Shown here: positions 55,130-63,869 of the stretch, piece by piece
Position numbering within the stretch: the stretch's first letter is position 1
How the letters are laid out: each line of letters starts with the position of its first letter
Assembly (NCBI GenBank): GCA_018222965.1
Contig: JAAEZH010000014.1
Span: 60,784-124,783 of the forward strand
Source: Bacteroidota bacterium
Lineage (GTDB): Bacteria; Bacteroidota; Bacteroidia; Chitinophagales; Saprospiraceae
Length of the DNA stretch: 64,000 nt
Direction: 5' to 3'
Made by a program: the position numbers and the translations under genes
Notes under the pieces: model-generated
The model's database searches: none
Seen by the model: the letters and a program-made list of their open reading frames with translations, nothing else
What the model was told of the DNA's origin: nothing

Positions 55130-57025
55130 ATGAAATATTTAATCCTATCCCTGTTATCGTTTTTTGCGCTGAGCTTAGGGGCTCAGGACTTCAGCCTGCA
55201 TGTTTCGCCGAAAGGCATCATCATCCAGTGTTATGATCAGCAGATTCCCAAAAGTACTCTGATCGAACGGGCCGAAGGAAACGGAAAATTCACAGAGCTG
55301 GCACGGCTGAGTAAGCCCAATTCTCCGGAAGAGGTTAAGCTGCGTTTATTGGCTTTCGCCGAAAGGCTGCCCTTGCGCAGGCCTCTGAATTTACTAACTG
55401 AAGATCTTTGGGAAACCGCTCAAACCGGAGTCCTTGAGGAACGACTGGCTCGTGATCCGGAAAACAGGATCGCACTGGGCATGGGCTTTTACGATCATTC
55501 GGCGAAAGCCGGAAAAAGATACCGCTACCGAATCAATGGCCGGGAACGGGAAATCCAATTTAAACAGCCCGAAACCTATGCTTTTGAATGGTCTTTGGCA
55601 GCCAAAAGTGAAACCGGCGCCCGACCGGAAGCACTGTGGATTTCCACCTCTGCTTTCGAAATGCAACGCATGCGGGTCTATCGATCTTTAATCGGGCAGG
55701 AAGAAGTTTGGGAAATAAACCCAATAAAAACACTTTACAGAACGCCTGCCGGAGACAGCATCCTTGCCTCCTTTACCGACACCAGTGTAGTTGAAAGCGG
55801 GCAATATACTTACACCGTCGAATTATTTGATCGATTTGGCGTTCCCGGAAACGGATTAAATCCCATGCACCTCACCTGGCTCAACCCGGATCAACGGCCG
55901 CGTATAAGTCGTTTTGCTGTTGATGGTCAAAAGCTAAACTGGACACTCGAACGCCCGAAACTTGCCAGAAGCTTGCATATATATCGGGGGCGTTCAACCG
56001 AAGGTCCGTTTGAGCGGGTAGCCAGTCTTCTCCCCCATGAAACAAGCTGGGAAGACCAACAAGACATCCCCATGGAAGCCATGTTTTATTACATTCAGGT
56101 CAATGATCTGGATGGAGAAAAATACCGCTCCCTCTTTGCCTCGCACGTCGACGAACAGGAATTAACGGCCCTGCCTCCAGACCGGTTTGAAGCGGTTTCC
56201 GGGCCAGAAGGCGTACAGCTAATATGGAGTCCTGCCCGGGGAATGGTGCGCGGGTATCGGGTTTACCGCAGAGATGGATACCGCGGAGAGTGGGAACCGG
56301 CTTCCGGTTTTCTCCCTGCAGATTCGAGTCTGAGTTGGGTAGACCATTCGGCCGTATTGCAAGCAGGCAAAGTGTACACTTATGCCGTGCGGGCAGAAAG
56401 CGAAAGTTACAGCCTGAGTGAATTATCCCCGGCCTCCTCCGTGCGGATTCCCTCCACCGAAAGCCTGCCGGCAACCCAATGGATAGAGGCAGTAATTGAC
56501 AATAATCAGGTGGTGGTAAGCTGGGAGAATATGTTTGCCCGGGTACCGGCCTTAAAATCTTATCGCTTATACAGACGTTCTGCCGATAGCAAGGAAGAAT
56601 GGATGTTGATTGCGGATTCCCTGGACCGGAAATCCAATAGACACATTGACAAAAGCTTGCGGGAAGCCGGTGGATATGCGTATTCGGTAGTCGTTACCGA
56701 CATATTCGGCAATGAATCGGAGCTGAGCCAGGAAGCGCTCATTGAGTGGAAACCGTCTGCTCAGGGACCGCAGCATCTTACGGCACTCAAAGTGCAAAAT
56801 GGCATCCTCCTGGAATGGAGTCCGCCTGGAAAGGCAGACCAGATTCTGGTTTACAGATTAGAAAATGGAGCGGACTGGGAATTAATTGAAAGTTCTGACC
56901 ATAAAGATCGCCAGCATTTGGATACGAACGTAACAGCCGGACAGATCTATGAGTACAAGATCGTTGCCCGAAGTTTTGAAGAGGGTGATGAAGAAGCCGC
57001 CTATCCGGTAGTGATTCGGTATTGA
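55130..57025 (+). CDS. Secreted protein with fibronectin type III-like repeats
   Basis: A 631-residue exported protein with a short signal peptide (1-18, LGAQ). Successive ~95-residue beta-sandwich repeats from about 135 to 631 have Fn3 signatures (VQLIWSPARGMVRGYRVYRR, VVVSWENMFARVPALKSYRLYRR, ILLEWSPPGKADQILVYRL, each followed by GxxYxYxV). No catalytic or sorting domain is seen. It begins 6 bp after the giant protein and 27 bp before the LytTR regulator, so it belongs to the same operon and probably binds the giant protein or the barrel. Two TTCGSCGAA palindromes lie inside (55355 and 55498). Confidence 0.75.
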   Translation: MKYLILSLLSFFALSLGAQDFSLHVSPKGIIIQCYDQQIPKSTLIERAEGNGKFTELARLSKPNSPEEVKLRLLAFAERLPLRRPLNLLTEDLWETAQTGVLEERLARDPENRIALGMGFYDHSAKAGKRYRYRINGREREIQFKQPETYAFEWSLAAKSETGARPEALWISTSAFEMQRMRVYRSLIGQEEVWEINPIKTLYRTPAGDSILASFTDTSVVESGQYTYTVELFDRFGVPGNGLNPMHLTWLNPDQRPRISRFAVDGQKLNWTLERPKLARSLHIYRGRSTEGPFERVASLLPHETSWEDQQDIPMEAMFYYIQVNDLDGEKYRSLFASHVDEQELTALPPDRFEAVSGPEGVQLIWSPARGMVRGYRVYRRDGYRGEWEPASGFLPADSSLSWVDHSAVLQAGKVYTYAVRAESESYSLSELSPASSVRIPSTESLPATQWIEAVIDNNQVVVSWENMFARVPALKSYRLYRRSADSKEEWMLIADSLDRKSNRHIDKSLREAGGYAYSVVVTDIFGNESELSQEALIEWKPSAQGPQHLTALKVQNGILLEWSPPGKADQILVYRLENGADWELIESSDHKDRQHLDTNVTAGQIYEYKIVARSFEEGDEEAAYPVVIRY

Positions 57026-57052
57026 ATTGGGAAAATATTGTAAATTAAAAGT

Positions 57053-57796
57053 ATGATCAAAGCCCTTATCATTGACGACGAAGATTGGGCGATTCAGGTT
57101 TTGAATCGCCTGCTCAAGCGGTATTTTCCGGAAATCACCGAAATCCAGCTGGCCTCCGGGCCCGAGGAAGGCCTGGTGCTCCTGGAGTCCTTTAAACCAA
57201 ACCTGCTCTTTCTGGATGTCGAAATGCCCGATATGAATGGCTTTGATGTACTGAATGCATTGCCGCAGAGACCCTTTGATGTGATCTTCACCACTGCTTA
57301 CAATCAATATGCGATACAGGCCATAAAATTTAGTGCGCTGGATTATCTCCTGAAGCCCATAGACCTCCAGGAGTTGCAATTGGCGGTAGACCGGTTTAAA
57401 GAAAAACAACAGTCAAATCCGGTTCGGGATTCCCTGTATGACAACCTGATCAATAATCTGAAGGAAGGAAATGTAAATCATTTTAAACTGGCCATCCCTA
57501 CCCAGCAGGGAACCACGTTTTACCGTCCGGCAGAGATCATACGTTGCGAGGGAGACCGGAATTATACCCATTTTCATTTGACGGGGAATCGGAATATCCT
57601 CTCCTCACTCACGCTGAAAAACTACGAGGACCTTTTGGCCGATCACGGTTTTTTACGCGTACACAAATCCCACCTTATCAATCTGAATTACGTAAAATCC
57701 TATTCCAATGCAGGCACCATATTATTGAGTGATCAATCGGAAGTGGAGGTTGCCCGCCGCAGGAGGAATGAAGTTTGGCAGATTTTGAAAAGTTAA
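57053..57796 (+). CDS. LytTR family response regulator
   Basis: A 247-residue regulator. Receiver domain 1-120 with acidic pair Asp8-Asp9, phospho-acceptor Asp55 (FLDVEMPDMNG), Thr in FTTAYNQYA and Lys in LLKPID. The DNA-binding LytTR domain spans about 140-245 (FYRPAEIIRCEGDRNYTHFHL, LRVHKSHLINLNYV). It is the last gene of the barrel/giant/Fn3 run, and the natural partner of the LytS-type kinase at 43880, which lacks its own receiver. It likely controls this cassette or the SprB-type gene that follows. Confidence 0.92.
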   Translation: MIKALIIDDEDWAIQVLNRLLKRYFPEITEIQLASGPEEGLVLLESFKPNLLFLDVEMPDMNGFDVLNALPQRPFDVIFTTAYNQYAIQAIKFSALDYLLKPIDLQELQLAVDRFKEKQQSNPVRDSLYDNLINNLKEGNVNHFKLAIPTQQGTTFYRPAEIIRCEGDRNYTHFHLTGNRNILSSLTLKNYEDLLADHGFLRVHKSHLINLNYVKSYSNAGTILLSDQSEVEVARRRRNEVWQILKS

Positions 57797-57864
57797 CTAC
57801 CGTTTGCTAAAGCAGCAAAACCGATGGGTCAACAGAATTGACCAGGCAGCAAATAGTGGGAATA

Positions 57865-57886
57865 TTGGGATAAAAATATCCCAAAA
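57865..57886 (+). promoter_or_regulatory. Inverted repeat abutting the start codon of the SprB-repeat gene
   Basis: TTGGGATA-AAAA-TATCCCAA, an 8-bp stem with a 4-nt loop, ends two bases before the ATG at 57887. It echoes the element before 47578 (TTGGG ... CCCAAAA then ATG), which suggests shared control. Confidence 0.45.
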
Positions 57887-59860
57887 ATGAAAAAGCTCAC
57901 CCTCATTATTTGTCTTTCTTTTAGTGTTCTTTGCTGGTGGTCAGCTACCGTGTATGATCACCTGGATCAGGGTATCACCGGAGCTCCTGGTGAAGGCCAA
58001 TGCAGCAGTTGCCATACCGGTAACGGCTCTTCTTCTCTCCTAACCGTAAGTGGATTACCACAATACATCTTGTCTGACACCTGGTATACCGTAACCGTTA
58101 CTGTCGATGGAAATAACATCGAAGATGTCAGCGGTTTCCAATGGACAAGTGTGGATGCTAATGGAAATGCCATGGGTATTTTATCCAATCCAGGCGGCGG
58201 TGTCGAACTGGAAACATTCAATGGCCGCAATTATGCGCAACACATCGACCCTAACCTTCTGGGTTTGGATGGTGAAACCGTGTATACTTTTGACTGGCTT
58301 TCGCCGGAAGTTAGTCAAAACACACTGGTTAATTTTTATGCAGGCGGAGTAGTTGGCAACAATGACAGCGAAATTGGATTCGACGATTTTGCCGAAATGG
58401 AAGTACTAAACAGAACGCTCGTTCCACCGCTCAATGTGCTCAGTTTCCAAAAAGAAGATGTCAATTGTTTTGGAGGCAACGACGGAAGCATTACCGTAAT
58501 TCCGGAGGGCGGCGTGGCACCGATCACTTATGAATGGTCTACGGGTCAAACCTCCAATAGTATTTCCAATCTGGATGCCGGAGAATATTCGGTAACCCTA
58601 ATGGATGATTTGGGTCAAACGGTTTCGACCAACATAATCATCAACCAACCTTCCCAAATAAACGGAGCCATTTTCCCCACCCAGGAAATCGCTTGTTTTG
58701 GCGATGAAAATGGCATTCTGAATGCAGGGGCAAGCGGAGGTACTTCTCCTTTTCAGTACAACTGGTCCACAGGAGCAAGTGGTCACCAGGTCTCCCAGCT
58801 GGACGGCGGCAATTACCAACTGACCATCACGGATGATAACGGATGTGATCTGGTGCTTGACTATTTCCTGGCAGAGCCTGCTTCCCTAAGTTTAGAACCC
58901 TTTAATGTTGCATCGCCGGATTGCTTTGACGAAAATACAGGGATTATACAGGTGACTGCCCAGGGGGGCACGCCGCCCTATCAGTTTGATTGGTCAAACG
59001 GAGAATCCGGTCCTTCCATTAACAGTTTAGGGGCCGGCAATTATCAGGTGACGCTTACGGATCAGAATAACTGTACCGAAATTCAGCAGTTTACGCTTGA
59101 AAACCCTGAGGCTATTGAATCGGAACTTGAAACCCAGAACCCATTTTGTGATGGGGAAAATTCGGGAATGGTAACGATAACACCGGGCGGAGGTACGCCC
59201 CCTTACTCCATCTCCTGGGCAGATGGTTCGGATTTGCTTGAACGCATAAATCTGGCGGCAGGCAATTACAGTTACACCCTGACAGATGCCAATGACTGCA
59301 GCATATCAGAGTCCTTCGAATTGATCGAGCCGCCTGTACTGGAGGTCGAACTGGTAGAAGTCACCCCTTCTACCCAGGGAAATGCCAATGGGGAAATTGA
59401 TGTTCAGCTAAGCGGCGGAACACCTCCATATACTTATTCATGGATAGGAGGCGACCTGACGGAGCCCTTAGAAACAGAAGATATAAGCGATCTGGCTGCC
59501 GGAAGTTATGAACTGGAAGTTACAGATGCTAATGGTTGTTCGATACAGTTTGGTCCGGTGGAAGTAGGCATGACCATCGCAACCACTGAGCCATGGTGGA
59601 AAGACGAAATCACCCTTCCCAATCCGATCAGCAGTGAGCTTATCATTTATTTCAGTCCGACATTCGCCATGAGCGGAAAAACAGAAAACCTGGAATATAA
59701 ACTGATAAACAGCCAGGGCCAGGTATTGATGCAGGGTGAGATTCCGGGAGGGACCCGGGTTTATCAGGCAAAAATTCCAGTCGGAGTATCTGGATTGGTA
59801 TACCTGGTCGTTTCAAATGGAGAGCGCTCTGGCGTTTTTAAGGTGGTGGTGGTTCCCTGA
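57887..59860 (+). CDS. Secreted SprB-repeat protein with N-terminal choice-of-anchor V/Reeler-like domain
   Basis: A 657-residue T9SS cargo. After the signal region a CSSCH motif (residues 39-43) opens a Reeler/choice-of-anchor V-like domain (about 37-180); such CxxCH motifs can bind haem c. Five SprB-type repeats of about 75 residues follow (about 185-570), with CFGxNDGSI, GGxxPxxYxWSTG and LxAGxYxVTxTD signatures. The last ~80 residues are a T9SS sorting domain. SprB repeats occur in gliding adhesins of Flavobacterium, but here the protein is short, so it is more likely a surface adhesin than the motility filament. Confidence 0.82.
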   Translation: MKKLTLIICLSFSVLCWWSATVYDHLDQGITGAPGEGQCSSCHTGNGSSSLLTVSGLPQYILSDTWYTVTVTVDGNNIEDVSGFQWTSVDANGNAMGILSNPGGGVELETFNGRNYAQHIDPNLLGLDGETVYTFDWLSPEVSQNTLVNFYAGGVVGNNDSEIGFDDFAEMEVLNRTLVPPLNVLSFQKEDVNCFGGNDGSITVIPEGGVAPITYEWSTGQTSNSISNLDAGEYSVTLMDDLGQTVSTNIIINQPSQINGAIFPTQEIACFGDENGILNAGASGGTSPFQYNWSTGASGHQVSQLDGGNYQLTITDDNGCDLVLDYFLAEPASLSLEPFNVASPDCFDENTGIIQVTAQGGTPPYQFDWSNGESGPSINSLGAGNYQVTLTDQNNCTEIQQFTLENPEAIESELETQNPFCDGENSGMVTITPGGGTPPYSISWADGSDLLERINLAAGNYSYTLTDANDCSISESFELIEPPVLEVELVEVTPSTQGNANGEIDVQLSGGTPPYTYSWIGGDLTEPLETEDISDLAAGSYELEVTDANGCSIQFGPVEVGMTIATTEPWWKDEITLPNPISSELIIYFSPTFAMSGKTENLEYKLINSQGQVLMQGEIPGGTRVYQAKIPVGVSGLVYLVVSNGERSGVFKVVVVP

Positions 59861-59890
59861 TGGGACAGCAACATTAGTCACTCGATTATT

Positions 59891-60862
59891 TTACCCCTCC
59901 TCCCCCAACAGGCGGTCGAGATCTGCTGTAAAGTGATCGGGGGTTATTTTCTTTCCAGATGTTTTCCCGTGGAAATTTCCATATTGAAAATGCCCGGTAA
60001 TGATGAATCCTGCCCCCATACGTACTTGTGTCGTCGGCGAAGGATTCATCCCCGATTCCCAAAGGATACTGCGGTACTTTTCTGCCTGTTCTTCCGGTAG
60101 CACTTCCTGGTTAAGCACAATTTCATTTTCCTTGTACTCCAGGATGACCAGGTCTTTTTTAGACTCGACCAGATCGTCCTTTTTTAATGCTCGATAAAGC
60201 TGTTTCTTCAGCCCTTTCACTTCCTTTTGATCGCTTTGTGAATCATAAGAGATTCGAATAGGCGGATTATATCCCATCTCCTGTGCATAGGCAATCGCCG
60301 GATCATTGCTCCGCATTTCTTTTTCCGAAGCGGGTGGTGGCGGTGGTGGCGGGCTTGGTGGAGCAGGAGGCATCGGCGGGGCCGGAGGTTCCGGAGCCAT
60401 TGGCGGACTCGGCGGACTTGGAGGTGCCGGAGCCCTCGGCGAAGTCGGTGGTGCTGGCGGCTCCGGAGCCGGTGGTGGCGGTGGTGGCGGCGGTGGCTCA
60501 GGCATCGGTGGGGCATTTGGTTCTGCCGGCGGCGGCGGCGGTGGAGGAGCAATTGGCTCCAGCGTATCGGCTGGCATAGGAGCCGGTGGAACAAGCATTC
60601 CGATTTCCTGGCTTGGAGATACAGGCTCGGCCTGAATATTTTCTTCCTGCAATCCGGTAAAAAGTAGTGCCGTGGCAACTATAAAACTGACAGATACAAT
60701 AGGCATGATCAATGATTTAAAATAGATTTTCTGAAACCAGCTTAGTCCGGCAGCAGCAGCGGGCAAACCGGCAATGATTTGGGCTGCCTGCTCCAGCGAA
60801 ATTTCGGCCGATAATTCGCGGGCCTGACCAAACAACTGATCGATATGTTGATCGGGTTTCAT
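59891..60862 (-). CDS. Membrane protein with long proline-rich linker, probable sigma-factor partner
   Basis: A 323-residue protein: cytoplasmic N-terminus (1-48), one membrane helix (about 50-70), a proline-rich stretch (about 88-182) of PPP, PEPP and APPS units, and a soluble C-terminal domain (about 190-323). It overlaps the ECF sigma gene as ATGA, the arrangement of sigma/anti-sigma pairs, so the N-terminal helices may bind the sigma factor while the outer domain senses the envelope. No zinc anti-sigma motif is visible, so this role is inferred from position. Its polyproline runs should need EF-P for translation. Confidence 0.65.
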   Translation of the reverse strand: MKPDQHIDQLFGQARELSAEISLEQAAQIIAGLPAAAAGLSWFQKIYFKSLIMPIVSVSFIVATALLFTGLQEENIQAEPVSPSQEIGMLVPPAPMPADTLEPIAPPPPPPPAEPNAPPMPEPPPPPPPPPAPEPPAPPTSPRAPAPPSPPSPPMAPEPPAPPMPPAPPSPPPPPPPASEKEMRSNDPAIAYAQEMGYNPPIRISYDSQSDQKEVKGLKKQLYRALKKDDLVESKKDLVILEYKENEIVLNQEVLPEEQAEKYRSILWESGMNPSPTTQVRMGAGFIITGHFQYGNFHGKTSGKKITPDHFTADLDRLLGEEG

Positions 60863-61425
60863 AGAAATAAGGTTTGTGCGCTTCGCAATAAGAATCCGAC
60901 CGAAGAACCTCCGGATGAATCGTCGAGCAGGCGGGCCAATTTCTTACGCCCTCTGCTGATTTTGGTTTTCACCGCTCCTTCCGTACTATTCTGCATATCG
61001 GCGATCTCCTTCATACTGAATCCGCTGATCTCAAACAAGATCAGGGCATTTCGCTGCTTTTCGGGCAGTTTATCCAGCATGCGATAAAGGAGCTGCACAT
61101 CCAAAAGAACCTCCGGACTGGTGCCCTTTGCCAGAAAGTTTTCGTGCTGTTTTTCCAAACATTCGGTCTTAAACTTTCGTTTGCGCCAAAGGCTGATCGA
61201 TCGATTGCGGGCAGCCCGGATGAGGTAATGCAACAACTCCCCTTTCTCCCGGATGCGCTCGTAATGCACCCAGGCAGACAGCAGGACATCCTGCACCAGA
61301 TCTTCCGTATCCATCTTGCCATAAGCCAGTGCCGAGCAATAGCGCGTGAATCGCTCGTGACAGGCTCGATAGGCCAGCATGAATTCAGCCTCCCGGCTTT
61401 CGTTCTTTGATTTTTTTGATCGCAT
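60859..61425 (-). CDS. ECF-type RNA polymerase sigma factor
   Basis: A 188-residue sigma factor. Region 2 contains MDTEDLVQDVLLSAWVHYERI (about 41-61), and region 4 contains LPEKQRNALILFEISGFSMKEIA followed by the helix-turn-helix STEGAVKTKISRGRKKLARL (landmarks near 118-165). It is first in a two-gene unit with the Pro-rich membrane protein. No TAnnTTTG promoter was recognised in the 185-bp divergent gap (61426-61610), which does hold a nonamer array. Confidence 0.9.
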   Translation of the reverse strand: MRSKKSKNESREAEFMLAYRACHERFTRYCSALAYGKMDTEDLVQDVLLSAWVHYERIREKGELLHYLIRAARNRSISLWRKRKFKTECLEKQHENFLAKGTSPEVLLDVQLLYRMLDKLPEKQRNALILFEISGFSMKEIADMQNSTEGAVKTKISRGRKKLARLLDDSSGGSSVGFLLRSAQTLFL

Positions 61426-61568
61426 TCAGTAAGAGAGTCGCACGAAACACAAAAAGGTTACATGCCTGTATCAAAATATTTTTCGAGTTGGTAAAGTTAT
61501 ACTATTGAAGTTTATCCTCCTCAGCCTGTAGCCGCTTGGAGATCGCTGATTTCCTGTCAATCCTACGT

Positions 61569-61607
61569 ATTAAACGCGTAAAACGAGTTAAACGATTAAA
61601 ACGATTC
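61569..61607. repeat. 9-bp tandem repeat (TTAAACGNN family) upstream of a start codon
   Basis: Four units in 9-bp register (TTAAACGCG, TAAAACGAG, TTAAACGAT, TAAAACGAT) ending 4 bp before the ATG at 61611. The array is open in frame, which extends the ORF upstream with a spurious Lys/Arg repeat peptide. Confidence 0.7.
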
Positions 61608-61610
61608 CCC

Positions 61611-62114
61611 ATGCGCACCATTCTAATTTCAACCATTTTTCTACTAATCGGTATGCCATTCGCGAAAGCGCAACACTGCCCTTTTGACAATATGGCCATA
61701 CTGGTTGTTGATGTAATAAAAGCGAAAAGTGGTGTAGCTCCTGATCCGGTTCAAATCTCCCTTTGCGATTCGCTGGGTCAAACAATCGATGGCTGGCATG
61801 GTGAGCCGCTTATTTTCGTGCCGAATCCGGAACGCACCAATGCCGAGTGGGATCTTCGGTCTTTCAACACCATTCGATATGGATTTGCGGAAGATCATTT
61901 TATTTTGCCGCTCTCCCACAGCTTAAAGAAAGAAGCTTTGTATATTAAAGTGGAATACACGGGAATGGTCGAGGAGAAGTTTTTTTTACACCGGCTTTCG
62001 CCGAATGACTTCTTTGATCTGCATGAGAATATTGGTGATTGGACAGAAACATTTACCAGGCCCCAAACCCCTGAAGTTCCCTTTGACAAGTTGATTCAAA
62101 TCACCCTTCCTTAA
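61611..62114 (+). CDS. Exported protein of unknown function upstream of a tail-sheath gene
   Basis: A 167-residue protein with a signal peptide (1-20, AKAQ). The start is at 61611, because the in-frame sequence upstream is a tandem repeat. The mature part is a beta-rich domain (MAILVVDVIKAKSG, LPLSHSLKKEALYIKVEYTGM) with Cys residues at the N-terminus and in SLCDS. It precedes the sheath gene by 11 bp, so the two may be co-transcribed, although a secreted protein is unexpected in a contractile-system operon. No family recognised. Confidence 0.6.
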   Translation: MRTILISTIFLLIGMPFAKAQHCPFDNMAILVVDVIKAKSGVAPDPVQISLCDSLGQTIDGWHGEPLIFVPNPERTNAEWDLRSFNTIRYGFAEDHFILPLSHSLKKEALYIKVEYTGMVEEKFFLHRLSPNDFFDLHENIGDWTETFTRPQTPEVPFDKLIQITLP

Positions 62115-62125
62115 GAAATGGCAAA

Positions 62126-63781
62126 ATGGCTAAATCATACAAAACACCCGGTGTATATATAACTGAAATAAATTCCTTTCCCAATTCCATCGTCCCGGCA
62201 AACACATCTTGTCCAGCCTTTGTAGGTTATACGGAGAAAACAGAAATGAATGGGGTATCTGTGTTAAACAAACCTACCCGTATTTCTTCCCTTCAGGAAT
62301 TTGTCAATTGTTTCGGACAGGGACCAGCATTTGAATACCACCTTCATGCAAGCGGAAATGCGGCGGCGCCTTATTCTGTTACGCCCGGAGACGAGAGTTC
62401 CTTTTGTTTGTTCTCTTCAATCAAGCATTTTTTCAATAATGGAGGGCAAAATTGTTTCATTGTTTCGGTAGGCACCTATCGGTCTCCCGATCCCAATCAA
62501 GCAGGATCTTTTATTTCTAATTCCATCGATAAAGAAGATTTAATAGCCGGAATTGAAACGCTGGCAACCGAACCCGGAGTGACCATGCTTGTCATCCCTG
62601 AAGCAATCCGCCTGGTTCCCAGAAATGCCAACGGAAGTATTGATATGTCTGCAGTTCCGGAATGGGCGGAAGTTCATCAAAAGATGCTTGAATTTTGTGA
62701 AACACAAAAAAGCATTTTTTCAATACTAGATATACCCGACGGATATAAAGAGAGAGTTCCCGAAGATGTTATTGATTATTTCCGGGACAAAATTGGCCAA
62801 AACTATTTAAGCTATGGAGCGGCCTATTATCCCTGGTTACGCACCAATATTGTAAGCAAAGATCAAATACAACACCACTGCATTCAAAATACAGGCAATG
62901 AAAAAAAATTACTGGATCTCACCCCTTTCATCGATCCAAAATCAAAAAAATTAAAAGACCCTGCCGGGCTCAAAAAAGCCATTGAAAATCAAAAAGAAGA
63001 TTCGCTAACATTGATCCTGGACAAGGCTTTTAATCAGGACTTTTTGGATGGGAAAATCGATCTGGGAAAAACAACAGCATACAAGGATACGGTTAGAAAA
63101 TACCTGCAAGCCACGGACCCCAAAACCATTAATCGATTCCACCAAGCCCTACTGGGAATTAGTTCGATTTATCAGCAGATAATTTCAAATGTACTGGTGA
63201 ATGTCAACTTGCTTCCTCCTTCTGCTGCCCTGACGGGCATTTACACCGCCACTGATGAAAGTCAAGGGGTATGGAAAGCCCCGGCTAATGTCAGCATCTC
63301 CAATGTAGTCGGACTTCCGGTGAATATCACCTCCTCAGAGCAGGAAGACCTGAACGCCCCGCAAGACGGAAAAGCGGTCAATGCCATCAGAGAATTCCCT
63401 GGTCAGGGGGTTTTAGTATGGGGAGCCCGCACCCTCGCAGGCAATCACAATGAATGGAGATATGTTCCGGTACGCCGCATGGCCATTTTCCTCGAAACCT
63501 CTATTATGGATGCACTAAATTCATACGTTTTTGAACCTAATGATGCAAACACCTGGATTGCGGTAAACAATTCTATAAGCACTTTCATGAATTCCCTTTG
63601 GCAGCAAGGCGGACTTACCGGATCCACGCCAGAAGATTCCTATTTTGTAAAAGTGGGCTTGAATATTACCATGACACCAGCCGATATACAAGCTGGAGTA
63701 ATGAGAGTTCAGCTTGGCTTTGCCCCTACGCGTCCGGCGGAGTTTATCATCCTCCAGTTTCAGATACAAATGGCTGGATAA
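62126..63781 (+). CDS. Contractile tail sheath protein (extracellular contractile injection system or phage-like)
   Basis: A 551-residue sheath protein, typical for Afp/PVC-type or phage sheaths. Landmarks are the N-terminal YKTPGVYITEINSFPNSIVP, the mid-region CFIVSVGTY and GVTMLVIPEA, and the C-terminal domain from GQGVLVWGARTLAGN (about 430) to PAEFIILQFQIQM. It would polymerise around a tube and contract to drive it into a target. No integrase, terminase or capsid gene is in view, which favours an eCIS over a prophage, but the cluster continues outside the window. Codon use looks like the surrounding genes. Confidence 0.88.
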   Translation: MAKSYKTPGVYITEINSFPNSIVPANTSCPAFVGYTEKTEMNGVSVLNKPTRISSLQEFVNCFGQGPAFEYHLHASGNAAAPYSVTPGDESSFCLFSSIKHFFNNGGQNCFIVSVGTYRSPDPNQAGSFISNSIDKEDLIAGIETLATEPGVTMLVIPEAIRLVPRNANGSIDMSAVPEWAEVHQKMLEFCETQKSIFSILDIPDGYKERVPEDVIDYFRDKIGQNYLSYGAAYYPWLRTNIVSKDQIQHHCIQNTGNEKKLLDLTPFIDPKSKKLKDPAGLKKAIENQKEDSLTLILDKAFNQDFLDGKIDLGKTTAYKDTVRKYLQATDPKTINRFHQALLGISSIYQQIISNVLVNVNLLPPSAALTGIYTATDESQGVWKAPANVSISNVVGLPVNITSSEQEDLNAPQDGKAVNAIREFPGQGVLVWGARTLAGNHNEWRYVPVRRMAIFLETSIMDALNSYVFEPNDANTWIAVNNSISTFMNSLWQQGGLTGSTPEDSYFVKVGLNITMTPADIQAGVMRVQLGFAPTRPAEFIILQFQIQMAG

Positions 63782-63869
63782 AGATTTTCCATTTTGGCTT
63801 TCGCCGAATGCATGTCTAAATGACTTTAAAAATCAGTACATTGATACTTTTCAAACTAACAGCACTGTC

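Noticed and set aside
60283..60635. Plus-strand Gly/Ala/Val-rich ORFs
   Set aside because: They are the complement of the proline-rich linker of the sigma-partner gene, whose ATGA overlap and membrane helix support the minus strand.
62126..63781. Tail-sheath gene taken as evidence of a prophage
   Set aside because: No integrase, capsid, terminase or attachment site was seen, and base composition matches the neighbours; an eCIS fits better, though the cluster is cut by the window edge.
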